Positions 1 through 6,706 of a stretch of DNA of 14,135 bases are shown piece by piece. This DNA is from CAG-582 sp964636965. Its GTDB lineage: Bacteria > Bacillota_I > Bacilli_A > RF39 > UBA660. The DNA lies in contig CAZWST010000043.1 of assembly GCA_964636965.1 (NCBI GenBank), positions 1 to 14,135 of the forward strand, in the 5' to 3' direction. Both the position numbers and the translations under genes were made by a program. The notes below the pieces were generated by a model. It was not told where the DNA came from and made no database searches. It saw only the letters and a list, made by a program, of their open reading frames with translations. Numbering within the stretch: the first letter of the stretch is position 1; each line of letters begins with the position of its first letter.

Positions 1-1667
1 TGTTTCACACTATTGAAAATCCTGATGTAAAAATGATTAATGCTCTTAATGAAGCTAAACTTTCTGCTGAGAAAGCTAATCGTGCTAAGTCAGAATTCTT
101 AAGTAATATGTCGCATGAGATAAGAACTCCTTTAAATGCTATTGTTGGTTTTTCAGATTGTATATTGGAAGAAAAAACTTTAGAGGATGCTAAAAGTGAT
201 GCAAAAGATATAAAGCTTGCATCAGAGAACTTACTTGAAATAGTTAATGGTATACTCGATATTTCTAAGATTGAAGCAGACAAGATGGAAATTGTTGAAA
301 CTGATTATAATCCAGTTGAAACTTTTGATAATGTTGCCAAACTTGTTAAACCAAGAATTGGTGATAAACCAATCGAATTGATTGTTAAATTTGCTCCAGA
401 TATACCTTACATGGTTCATGGTGATGGAGGAAAACTTAGACAAATTGTTACTAATATTTTGACTAACGCCGTTAAATATACAGAAGAAGGTAGTATAACA
501 TTCTTTGTTAATTGTTTAAATGAAGGTGATTATACTAAGTTTGTTATTTCGGTTGAAGATACTGGACGTGGAATTAAACCTGAACAAATAGATAAATTAT
601 TTACGAAGTTTCAACGCCTTGATGAAGATAAAAATACAACGCTTGAGGGAACTGGGCTTGGACTTGCCATTACTAAGCGTTTTGTTGAGATGATGGGTGG
701 TAAAATAGTTGTTCAAAGTAAATATGGGGAAGGTTCTAAATTTACTGTATATATGAGGCAAAGAATTGTTAAATTAAATAAGCCTGATGATGAGGAAGCT
801 AAAGAACTAGTTAATACAATGCAAATTAAATTATTTGATTTTACAGATTCAAAGGTTTTAGTAGTTGATGATAATAAAGTCAATATTAAGGTTGCTTTAA
901 AACTTTTATCTAAATATGGAATAGAAGCTGATTCATGTGAAAGTGGATTTGAAGCTATAGCTAAACTTAAAGCTGGAAATATTTATGATTTAATTCTTTT
1001 AGATGTAATGATGCCTAAAATGAGTGGTGTTGAAACTTTAAAACAAATAAGATCTGAAGTTATATATGATGTTCCAGTTATAGCTTTAACAGCTAATGCT
1101 TTATCTGGTATGAAGGAAAAATATATTTCTGAAGGGTTTGATGATTATTTAGCTAAACCTATTGAAAAGAATGAATTGTATCGTATACTTTTAGAATATT
1201 TAAATAATAAAATGAAAAAACAAACAGAAATAAAAGCATTTAAAAGTAATGATGATTTAAATCAAACTTCTGAATTACCAAAACCGAAGGTTGAAAAGAC
1301 AAAAAAAGTATTAATAGTTGATGATAATAAAATAAATATTAAAATTGCTGAAAAGCTACTTTCACATTATGAATTTATTGATATTGATTCGGCACTTTCT
1401 GGTGAAGAAGCCTTAGAAAAAACCAAAAATACTAATTATGATTTAATATTCATGGATATAATGATGCCAGGAATGGATGGAGTCGAAACTCTTCATAGGT
1501 TGAGAGCCTCTAATTTTAAAAATCCAATTGTCACTTTAACAGCTGATGCTTTAGAGGGCTCAAGAGAAAAGTATATGAGTGAGGGATTTGATGAATATTT
1601 ATCTAAACCCGTAAGTACTAGTGATATGGATGCAATTATTAATGTATTTATAAAGAAGGACATTTAG
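1..1667 (+). CDS. Hybrid sensor histidine kinase with two receiver domains (5' end outside window)
   Basis: Signal-transduction kinase, 3' part only. The frame is open to base 3, upstream of the ATG at 33, and reads through a linker (ENPDVKMINALNEA) typical of the segment before HisKA, so the sensor domain and true start lie outside the window. Numbering from Met33: the HisKA H-box is SHEIRTPLNAI with phospho-acceptor His28. The HATPase domain has an N-box with Asn145, a G1 box DTGRGI at 176 and a G2 box GTGLGL at 206. Receiver 1 has the acidic pair DD279-280, phospho-acceptor Asp324 (LLDVMMPKMSG) and the KP lysine in LAKPI. Receiver 2 has VDDNK, Asp475 (MDIMMPGMDG) and LSKPV. No Hpt or DNA-binding output domain follows, so phosphate probably passes to a separate Hpt or regulator, or the receivers autoregulate. 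The stop codon lies inside its own terminator. The ligand is unknown. Confidence 0.95.
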   Translation, partial: FHTIENPDVKMINALNEAKLSAEKANRAKSEFLSNMSHEIRTPLNAIVGFSDCILEEKTLEDAKSDAKDIKLASENLLEIVNGILDISKIEADKMEIVETDYNPVETFDNVAKLVKPRIGDKPIELIVKFAPDIPYMVHGDGGKLRQIVTNILTNAVKYTEEGSITFFVNCLNEGDYTKFVISVEDTGRGIKPEQIDKLFTKFQRLDEDKNTTLEGTGLGLAITKRFVEMMGGKIVVQSKYGEGSKFTVYMRQRIVKLNKPDDEEAKELVNTMQIKLFDFTDSKVLVVDDNKVNIKVALKLLSKYGIEADSCESGFEAIAKLKAGNIYDLILLDVMMPKMSGVETLKQIRSEVIYDVPVIALTANALSGMKEKYISEGFDDYLAKPIEKNELYRILLEYLNNKMKKQTEIKAFKSNDDLNQTSELPKPKVEKTKKVLIVDDNKINIKIAEKLLSHYEFIDIDSALSGEEALEKTKNTNYDLIFMDIMMPGMDGVETLHRLRASNFKNPIVTLTADALEGSREKYMSEGFDEYLSKPVSTSDMDAIINVFIKKDI

Positions 1668-1677
1668 TCCTTTTTTT
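1656..1677 (+). terminator. Intrinsic terminator of the hybrid kinase gene
   Basis: Stem AAGGAC (1656-1661) / GTCCTT (1667-1672) with loop ATTTA, followed by a run of T to 1677. The TAG stop (1665-1667) sits in the loop and right arm, so the gene ends inside its terminator. Confidence 0.8.
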
Positions 1678-1705
1678 GTATATAAATACTAATCAAACAT
1701 ATAAT
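1676..1705 (+). promoter_or_regulatory. Possible promoter for the 43-aa mini-gene (leaderless geometry)
   Basis: A perfect TATAAT lies at 1700-1705. The best -35 at normal distance is only TTGTAT (1676-1681, 18-bp spacer). Transcription would start at about 1711, which is the A of the ATG, so the message would be leaderless. That would fit the lack of a Shine-Dalgarno site. In such AT-rich DNA a chance TATAAT is common, hence low confidence. Confidence 0.3.
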
Positions 1706-1710
1706 TGAGT

Positions 1711-1842
1711 ATGACAAATAATGAACTATATTTAAGAATCGCTCTTATTATTAACAATAATCTTTATAAGGAAAATAAAATAAGCTATTTGATGTTTTCT
1801 AGTGTTCAAGATCTACTATTAAGTAAACTTAATAGTGTCTAG
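1711..1842 (+). CDS. Possible 43-aa SHOCT-like small protein
   Basis: A short ORF fills most of the gap between the kinase and the next gene. The product begins MTNNELYLRIALIINN and continues with an ENKISYLMFSSVQDLLL segment, ending LLSKLNSV. The layout (short amphipathic helix, then an x-[IL]-[ST]-x-x-x-F turn, then a second helix ending in LL) resembles the SHOCT short C-terminal domain, and small stand-alone proteins of this kind occur near recombinase genes in Bacillota; both comparisons are from memory. There is no clear ribosome binding site (only TTGAG just upstream); a TATAAT 5 nt before the ATG would allow leaderless expression. An open run of 44 codons is not expected often by chance in DNA this rich in A and T, but it is not decisive. 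It could be a chance ORF. Confidence 0.4.
   Translation: MTNNELYLRIALIINNNLYKENKISYLMFSSVQDLLLSKLNSV
1815..1836. repeat. Perfect 9-bp inverted repeat before the promoter of the HGT-motif gene
   Basis: ACTATTAAG (1815-1823), spacer TAAA, CTTAATAGT (1828-1836). It ends 11 bp before the -35 box at 1848 and overlaps the last codons of the mini-ORF. It has no T run behind it, so it is a weak terminator; an operator or regulator site is an alternative. Function is inferred only from position. Confidence 0.5.
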
Positions 1843-1847
1843 TTATA

Positions 1848-1876
1848 TTGTAAAATAGGATTAGTTTATTTATAAT
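1848..1876 (+). promoter_or_regulatory. Sigma-A-type promoter of the HGT-motif gene
   Basis: -35 TTGTAA (1848-1853), 17-bp spacer, -10 TATAAT (1871-1876). The expected start near 1883 is just before the AAGGA ribosome binding site (1885-1889), giving a leader of about 15 nt. Confidence 0.65.
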
Positions 1877-1897
1877 ATATTTATAAGGATTGATATT

Positions 1898-2794
1898 ATG
1901 AAGTTATTTGATGAATGGAAGTTAAAAAGGGAATGTAAAAAATCAGGAAAGGAAACAGAGTACCACGATTATTTGAATGTAAAAGAAGCTTGGAAAAAAG
2001 AACATGAAATGTATATAGGATTCTTAAAGAAAGCTGAAGATAATTTGTCTAAAATGAGTCAAACTGATTCTGGATATAATCATGCTTATGATGAAGTAAA
2101 TAGATGGAGATATACTTTAGCAGAATCTTCTTTAAAAGAAGAGTTTATTCGACCTAATTCAAAAGATGATATTCAGTACCGAGAAAGAATAATAGATGAC
2201 TTTAGCACTAAAATAAAAGATATTTTAGGAGATGATGATACTATTAGATTTCATGGTACTCCGATATACTTTACAAGAGAAATATTAAAGAGTGGCGCTA
2301 TATTATCATCGAGTGCTAGATTTGATGGGTATAATAAAAGTACTGATTTAAAAGATGAAATATCTGTATCTACTGCTGATTCTATACATAGAACACTTTC
2401 TTTTTTTACCGATCTTTATTCTTTTCAGTCGTGTCTTCCTGCGGGATGTTTATTTGTCTTAAAATCTTCGGAAGTTGATGCTGAGTTAGCTAAGTATTCA
2501 GCTATGAAATCTTTTGACTTTAAGGAAAGTCCAGAAAGGCTTTTAGGTATATGTACAACACAGGAAAATATTCCTCGAGTTAAAGAATGGTTAAAAATGT
2601 ATGGTTACAATGAAAATCTTGTTTATTCTTTTGAAGGATTTTTAAGTATCGCTTCAAGCTTAAAATCAAAACGTGAAGAAAATAAAGTAGAAGAAGATGA
2701 ACAAACAAGTATTGTAAATACTGATGAATTACTTGATGAACTTGAGAATGAAGTTGTAATTGATTATAATGATTCTAATGTTAAGATTAGATAA
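1898..2794 (+). CDS. Unrecognised 298-aa protein with an ADP-ribosyltransferase-like HGT motif
   Basis: No family is recognised with certainty. The protein has no signal peptide or membrane segment and is probably cytoplasmic. Residues 1-105 are charged and helical, rich in Lys/Glu. The middle (about 115-255) looks like a compact alpha/beta domain: TIRFHGTPIYFTREILKSGA, then a polar DEISVST strand, a helix with FFTDLYSF, a buried-looking LPAGCLFVL strand, and near the end LVYSFEGFL. An H-G-T motif followed by an 'IL..G' helix is how PARP, Tpt1 and DarT-like ADP-ribosyltransferase folds begin, with a later Ser/Tyr and Glu completing the triad. This is only a motif-level inference. The tail (255-298) is acidic and probably disordered. 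The start is set by AAGGA 8 nt before the ATG and a good promoter. A hairpin and then a serine recombinase gene follow, suggesting a transferable cassette. Confidence 0.75.
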   Translation: MKLFDEWKLKRECKKSGKETEYHDYLNVKEAWKKEHEMYIGFLKKAEDNLSKMSQTDSGYNHAYDEVNRWRYTLAESSLKEEFIRPNSKDDIQYRERIIDDFSTKIKDILGDDDTIRFHGTPIYFTREILKSGAILSSSARFDGYNKSTDLKDEISVSTADSIHRTLSFFTDLYSFQSCLPAGCLFVLKSSEVDAELAKYSAMKSFDFKESPERLLGICTTQENIPRVKEWLKMYGYNENLVYSFEGFLSIASSLKSKREENKVEEDEQTSIVNTDELLDELENEVVIDYNDSNVKIR

Positions 2795-2827
2795 TATGCA
2801 AATAATTAATTTATTTGCATATTTTTT
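2793..2827 (+). terminator. Strong hairpin with T run between the HGT-motif gene and the recombinase
   Basis: AATATGCAAATAA (2793-2805) pairs perfectly with TTATTTGCATATT (2811-2823); the loop is TTAAT and TTTT follows at 2824-2827. The 13-bp stem overlaps the TAA stop of the upstream gene. It leaves only about 14 nt before the recombinase start, so the recombinase must be reached by read-through or from a promoter inside the upstream gene. Confidence 0.75.
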
Positions 2828-2841
2828 AATGAGGAAAATTT

Positions 2842-4404
2842 ATGGATTTATATAAAATAAGGAGTAGTCTTAGTAGGGGTATAAGTCTTAATTCAATTGC
2901 TTTAAGAGTTACTTATTATTCTAGAGTTTCAACAGACCACATGGAACAAATAAATTCGTTAAATAATCAAATTAATTATTTTGAAGAAATGATTAAGAAT
3001 AATAAAAACTGGATGTATATACCCGGATATGTTGATGCAGGAATAAGTGGTACAACAGATTACAAAAGATGCGAATTTATGAAAATGATTGATGATGCAA
3101 AAAGAGATAAGTTTGACTTGATTATTACAAAAGAAATTTCAAGATTTTCTCGTAATACTTTAGATAGTATTAAATATACTCGTATTTTACTTGATGCAGG
3201 GGTTGGAGTATTTTTTCTTAATGATAATATTAACACTATTTTACCTGATTCAGAATTAAGACTTACTATAATGGCATCAATGGCTCAAGATGAAGTTAGA
3301 AGACTTTCTGAAAGAGTTAAATTTGGTATGCAAAGATCAATTAAAAAGGGAATTATTTTAGGTAATAATTTATTATATGGTTATGATAAAGTTAATAATC
3401 AATTAATAATTAACAAGTATCAAAGTATAGTAGTAAAAAGGTTATTTACTATGTATGCAATAGATAAATTATCTTTAAATCAAATTACAAAAATATTTAA
3501 TGATGAGCATATTAAAACATCTTTAAACAGAAAATGGAATGTTACAACTTTATCTCGGATGATAAGTAATCCTAAGTATAAAGGTTTTTATTGTGGTAGA
3601 AAAAGTGAAGTAATAGATTATATGTCTAAAAAAATAAAACATTTGAATGAGTCTGACTGGGTAATGTATGAAGATTATCATAATATTCCTCCTATAATAG
3701 ATGAACATCTTTTTACTATTGCAAATGAAAGACTTAAGAAAAACAAAAAAGTCTTTGGGAGCAAATTTACTAAGTATGCCTTAAGTAATAAAATTAAGTG
3801 TAAATGTGGTTTATTTTTCTATAGAAGAAAAATGAGTAAGAAAAAAAGTGAATTTATTTGGTTTTGTCCTAATTGTAGATTTGGTATAAGAGAGAGTGAA
3901 ATTTTTTATATTATAAAAGATGTTTTTAAGTTGGAAGCTAGTATTATAAATAATTTATTAAATGGACTTTATAAAAAATATTATTTAAGTACAGGTGTAT
4001 ATAATTATGAAGAAGAACTAAGAATGCTAGATGAGAAAAAAGATAAGTTATTAGAACTTTTAATAAATGACTATATAAGTAATGAAGAATTTAAAAATAA
4101 AACTAATAAATATGATGAAGAAATAAGCAACATAAAAGAAAAATTAAGAGTTAGTAAAAAAGAAACGTGTTTTAGTGTGAATAAATATGTGGATATTTAT
4201 TTTAATAGTTCTTCTTTTGTTCAAGAATTAATTAAGAATTTTATTTTTAAAATGCGTGCTTATTCGATGGATAAAAATAAGATGGAGTTATATATTCAGA
4301 GTAATTTTTTAAAAAAAGATAAAAAGATCTACGAATTTAAAAGAGGTTATGATGTAGTTGGTACAAGAAGATATATATTTAATGTAACTCTCTATATTAA
4401 TTAA
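2842..4404 (+). CDS. Large serine recombinase (integrase/invertase type)
   Basis: Site-specific DNA recombinase that would cut and rejoin attachment sites through a serine-DNA intermediate. The N-terminal resolvase domain (about 22-160) has YYSRVST with catalytic Ser30, DAGISGTTDYKR, and the arginine motif EISRFSRNTLD; the long helix E starts at MASMAQDEVRRLSERV. The recombinase domain spans about 170-300. A zinc ribbon follows with Cys320, Cys322, Cys342 and Cys345, then a coiled-coil segment (about 375-425) rich in Lys/Glu and a C-terminal region. At 520 aa it has the normal length for this group and all visible catalytic residues, so it looks intact. GAGGA at 2831 lies 6 nt before the ATG. 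No phage structural or conjugation genes are adjacent and no attachment core could be identified by eye. It could integrate a small cassette or invert a nearby segment. Confidence 0.93.
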   Translation: MDLYKIRSSLSRGISLNSIALRVTYYSRVSTDHMEQINSLNNQINYFEEMIKNNKNWMYIPGYVDAGISGTTDYKRCEFMKMIDDAKRDKFDLIITKEISRFSRNTLDSIKYTRILLDAGVGVFFLNDNINTILPDSELRLTIMASMAQDEVRRLSERVKFGMQRSIKKGIILGNNLLYGYDKVNNQLIINKYQSIVVKRLFTMYAIDKLSLNQITKIFNDEHIKTSLNRKWNVTTLSRMISNPKYKGFYCGRKSEVIDYMSKKIKHLNESDWVMYEDYHNIPPIIDEHLFTIANERLKKNKKVFGSKFTKYALSNKIKCKCGLFFYRRKMSKKKSEFIWFCPNCRFGIRESEIFYIIKDVFKLEASIINNLLNGLYKKYYLSTGVYNYEEELRMLDEKKDKLLELLINDYISNEEFKNKTNKYDEEISNIKEKLRVSKKETCFSVNKYVDIYFNSSSFVQELIKNFIFKMRAYSMDKNKMELYIQSNFLKKDKKIYEFKRGYDVVGTRRYIFNVTLYIN

Positions 4405-4412
4405 AAAAAGTG

Positions 4413-4421
4413 TGATAAAAT
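4413..4421 (+). promoter_or_regulatory. Extended -10 promoter candidate for the DUF218 gene
   Basis: TGA-TAAAAT (4413-4421) is an extended -10 element, and a second box, TATAAT, overlaps at 4421-4426. No good -35 box lies at the right distance. Either box would start transcription at or just inside the AGGTGAG ribosome binding site (4427-4433). No hairpin separates this gene from the recombinase, so read-through is also possible. Confidence 0.4.
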
Positions 4422-4438
4422 ATAATAGGTGAGTAGTA

Positions 4439-5365
4439 ATGAAGAAATTAAAAAATATATTAAAAATGTTATTGGTAATAGTTATTTTTGGAGTATCTAT
4501 TATATTATCGATAAATTTATATATTGTTTCTTCTGTTAAAAATAAAATTATATCTATATATGATGCTAAAAATTTAAGTGATGTTGATTGTGTATTAGTT
4601 TTAGGAGCTGGTCTTAAAGATGGAGGCCCTAGCGATATGTTAAAGGAAAGACTTGATAAAGGAATAGAGTTATACAATGAAAACTCAGATTTAGTTTTAT
4701 TAATGTCAGGGGATCACTTAAGAAAAAATTATGATGAAGTTAATGTTATGAAGAGATATGCTGTTTTGAATAATGTTCCATCTTCTAAAGTGTTTATGGA
4801 CCATGCTGGAATATCTACTTATGATAGTATTAAAAGAGCTAAAGAGATATTTGGTGCAAATAGAATTGTTATAATTACTCAAAAATATCATCTTTCTAGA
4901 GCTTTATATATTGCATCTTCTTTAGGCGTTGAAGCTTATGGAATTGATGCAACTGAACAAATCTATTCAGGACAAGTGTATCGTGATTTTAGAGAAGTAT
5001 TAGCAAGAAATAAGGATTTCTTAAAGACAATTATTAAACCTGATGCAAGTATTATGGGAGATAAAATAATTCTAGAGGGAGATGCAAATAAAACTAATGA
5101 TAAATATGTTATTTTAACTGATATAAACAGTGGAAATGAAACATTTAGTGGTTCTCCTATCATTGTTAATAAAATACTTGATTTAGTAAATTCTCGTAGT
5201 TATGTAGATGAAACTTGTGATGGTATTCCAAAATACATTATGGATGTAAATGGAAATAAATACTATATTGAAGTATATGATGCTAAAGTACATGTTCGTA
5301 TAAGAGATAAAGAACTTGTACTTGATAAAAATGATGCAGAAGTTATAATGAATTTAATTAGATGA
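4439..5365 (+). CDS. Membrane-anchored SanA/YdcF-like DUF218 protein with an added C-terminal domain
   Basis: Envelope-associated protein of the DUF218 (YdcF/SanA/ElyC) superfamily. SanA-type members affect cell-wall barrier function, but the reaction is not established. Residues 8-30 form one hydrophobic anchor, so the rest should be outside the cell. The DUF218 core (about 49-215) has VDCVLVLGAG, the RLDKGIELY helix, LLMSGDH, the Glu/Asn-rich DEVNVMKRYA, 'STYDS' and the HLSRAL motif (ITQKYHLSRALYIASSLG) that are hallmarks of the family. SanA itself ends near here. This protein continues for about 90 residues (219-308) as a beta-rich domain (YVILTDINSGNETFSGSPII and later KYYIEVYDAKVHVRI) that is not recognised. 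AGGTGAG lies 5 nt before the ATG, and a terminator directly follows the TGA stop. Confidence 0.88.
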   Translation: MKKLKNILKMLLVIVIFGVSIILSINLYIVSSVKNKIISIYDAKNLSDVDCVLVLGAGLKDGGPSDMLKERLDKGIELYNENSDLVLLMSGDHLRKNYDEVNVMKRYAVLNNVPSSKVFMDHAGISTYDSIKRAKEIFGANRIVIITQKYHLSRALYIASSLGVEAYGIDATEQIYSGQVYRDFREVLARNKDFLKTIIKPDASIMGDKIILEGDANKTNDKYVILTDINSGNETFSGSPIIVNKILDLVNSRSYVDETCDGIPKYIMDVNGNKYYIEVYDAKVHVRIRDKELVLDKNDAEVIMNLIR

Positions 5366-5367
5366 AT

Positions 5368-5390
5368 AGTTATGGTAACATAACTTTTTT
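5368..5390 (+). terminator. Terminator of the DUF218 gene
   Basis: AGTTATG (5368-5374), GTAA tetraloop, CATAACT (5379-5385), then T to 5390. It starts 2 nt after the stop codon. Confidence 0.85.
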
Positions 5391-5401
5391 ATATAAAACT
5401 C

Positions 5402-5430
5402 TTTATATAAATAATGATTTGTGTTATAAG
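5402..5430 (+). promoter_or_regulatory. Extended -10 promoter of the CAP-domain gene
   Basis: -35 TTTATA (5402-5407), 17-bp spacer, -10 TATAAG (5425-5430) preceded by TGT, an extended -10. The start near 5437 coincides with the AGGAAG ribosome binding site (5437-5442), leaving a leader of roughly 14 nt before the ATG at 5451. Confidence 0.55.
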
Positions 5431-5450
5431 TGTAGTAGGAAGTGTTGAGT

Positions 5451-6605
5451 ATGAAGAAAAAGATTGTTGTTTTAATTGTAATTATTGCTTTAATTATATC
5501 TTCTTTATGTGTTTATCTTTTAGCATTTAAAGATGATGAGAAAGTTAATAATGATAAACAAGAGGATAAGAAGGAAATTGTTGTAAAAGATAATTTAGAA
5601 TTTGCTTTAAATAGTAGTGTTCCTACTAAAGAAAATTTTTTTGATTCAGATGATGGTAGAATTGAAATATACTTTAATGAGGAATTATATTCACAAGAAA
5701 CTTTGGATAATGTTGGTGAATATAAAGTTAAAGCATACGTAGGCGATCAAGAAAAGGAAGTTAGTTTTATTGTTGCTGATAAAACACCTCCAGAAGTAAC
5801 TATTAAAAATGTAACTATTACGGAAGGTGGAACTTATAAAGCTCAAGATTTTATTGAGTCTTGTAAAGATAATTTAGATGCTACTTGTATTTATGAAATA
5901 GCAAATGAAGAAACTTATTCTAAGGTTGGTACATATCAAATTAATTTGTATGTTAAAGATGCATCTGATAATGTTAGTGAAGTTACATCTACACTTACTA
6001 TAATTAAAGAAAAGCCAAAAAAGGTAGAAACAAAGAAAGAAACATCAACAGAAACCAAACAAGGAAAGTATGGTGTTACGGAGACAATAACTACTACAAC
6101 TACTTATGATGTTTACAGTGATGGTTCAATAAAAAATAAGAAAACTAAATCTTCAAGTAAATTTGATTATAGCAGTTATAATGCTAAGGCAAAAGACTTA
6201 ATACCTGAAGCAAAGGAAAACAGGCAAAAATTTGCTAACTATGTTAATCAAATATTAACTGCTACAAATGGGTATCGTGCTGAAGTTGGTTTAAGTCCCC
6301 TAGTGTTAGATGAAGAATTAACTTTAGAAGCTATGGCAAGAGCAATAGAGTCTTCTTATACTAATAGGTATGATCACTCAAGACCTGATGGTAGTTATTG
6401 TTTTACTATATCTGATGAACTTGGAATGAAAGAATACTGGGGAGAAAACTTAGCTTGGGGTCAAAAAGATGGAACAACAGCTGCAAAGTGGTGGAGAAAT
6501 TCACCAGGGCATTATGCCAATATGACTGGACGCAACTATACTAAATTAGGTGTGGGTGTTATTAGATTCGGTGGCAAATATTGGTATGTTCAAGCATTTG
6601 CTTAA
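5451..6605 (+). CDS. Membrane-anchored Ig-like and CAP (SCP/YkwD-like) domain protein
   Basis: Extracytoplasmic protein, 384 aa. Residues 4-24 form a hydrophobic signal-anchor; no lipobox or clear signal-peptidase site is seen. A Lys/Glu linker is followed by an Ig-like stretch ending EVSFIVADKTPPEV, then a DUF5011-like Ig domain (about 108-185) with the usual 'DKTPP', 'VGTYQINLYVKDASDN' pattern and a probable disulfide between the cysteines of SCKDNLDATC. After a Thr/Lys-rich spacer, the CAP domain (about 255-384) has NGYRAEVGLSPLVLD, His309 in YDHSRPDG, Glu332 in GENLAWG and His354 in SPGHYANM. These are the residues of the CAP pocket, so it looks intact. Bacterial CAP proteins are secreted or surface proteins, often near spore or wall genes; the reaction is unknown. 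The start is ATG 5451 because AGGAAG lies 8 nt upstream; a GTG at 5442 lies inside that site. Confidence 0.93.
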   Translation: MKKKIVVLIVIIALIISSLCVYLLAFKDDEKVNNDKQEDKKEIVVKDNLEFALNSSVPTKENFFDSDDGRIEIYFNEELYSQETLDNVGEYKVKAYVGDQEKEVSFIVADKTPPEVTIKNVTITEGGTYKAQDFIESCKDNLDATCIYEIANEETYSKVGTYQINLYVKDASDNVSEVTSTLTIIKEKPKKVETKKETSTETKQGKYGVTETITTTTTYDVYSDGSIKNKKTKSSSKFDYSSYNAKAKDLIPEAKENRQKFANYVNQILTATNGYRAEVGLSPLVLDEELTLEAMARAIESSYTNRYDHSRPDGSYCFTISDELGMKEYWGENLAWGQKDGTTAAKWWRNSPGHYANMTGRNYTKLGVGVIRFGGKYWYVQAFA

Positions 6606-6614
6606 ATAGATTCT

Positions 6615-6655
6615 AAAATATAACAGTATAGTGTACTGCTATATTTTCTTTTTTT
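6615..6655 (+). terminator. Terminator of the CAP-domain gene
   Basis: AAAATATA (6615-6622) pairs with TATATTTT (6640-6647). After one A/C mismatch, CAGTA pairs with TACTG around a 5-nt loop. A T run to 6655 follows. It abuts the -35 box of the next gene. Confidence 0.85.
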
Positions 6656-6656
6656 G

Positions 6657-6685
6657 TTGACATGAGTGGTGCAAAGAAGTAGAAG
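6657..6685 (+). promoter_or_regulatory. Promoter of the HAD phosphatase gene
   Basis: Perfect -35 TTGACA (6657-6662), 17-bp spacer, weak -10 TAGAAG (6680-6685). The predicted start near 6692 removes the ATG at 6692 as a sensible start and supports ATG 6707, which has GGAAG (6694-6698) 8 nt upstream. Confidence 0.6.
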
Positions 6686-6706
6686 ATTAGTATGGAAGCG
6701 ATTAAT

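Noticed and set aside
1678..4438. Invertible promoter next to the serine recombinase
   Set aside because: No pair of long inverted repeats flanking a promoter could be found by eye around the recombinase; attachment sites of large serine recombinases are short and diverged, so absence is not proven.
4309..4677. 122-aa minus-strand ORF over the recombinase/DUF218 junction
   Set aside because: It overlaps two well-supported genes and a promoter region, has no recognisable domain, and its hydrophobic stretch mirrors the DUF218 protein's anchor.
5442..5450. GTG 5442 as start of the CAP protein
   Set aside because: It lies inside the AGGAAG ribosome binding site of ATG 5451.
6692..6706. ATG 6692 as start of the HAD protein
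   Set aside because: It lies at the predicted transcription start and has no ribosome binding site; ATG 6707 has GGAAG 8 nt upstream and gives the usual short N-terminus before motif I.
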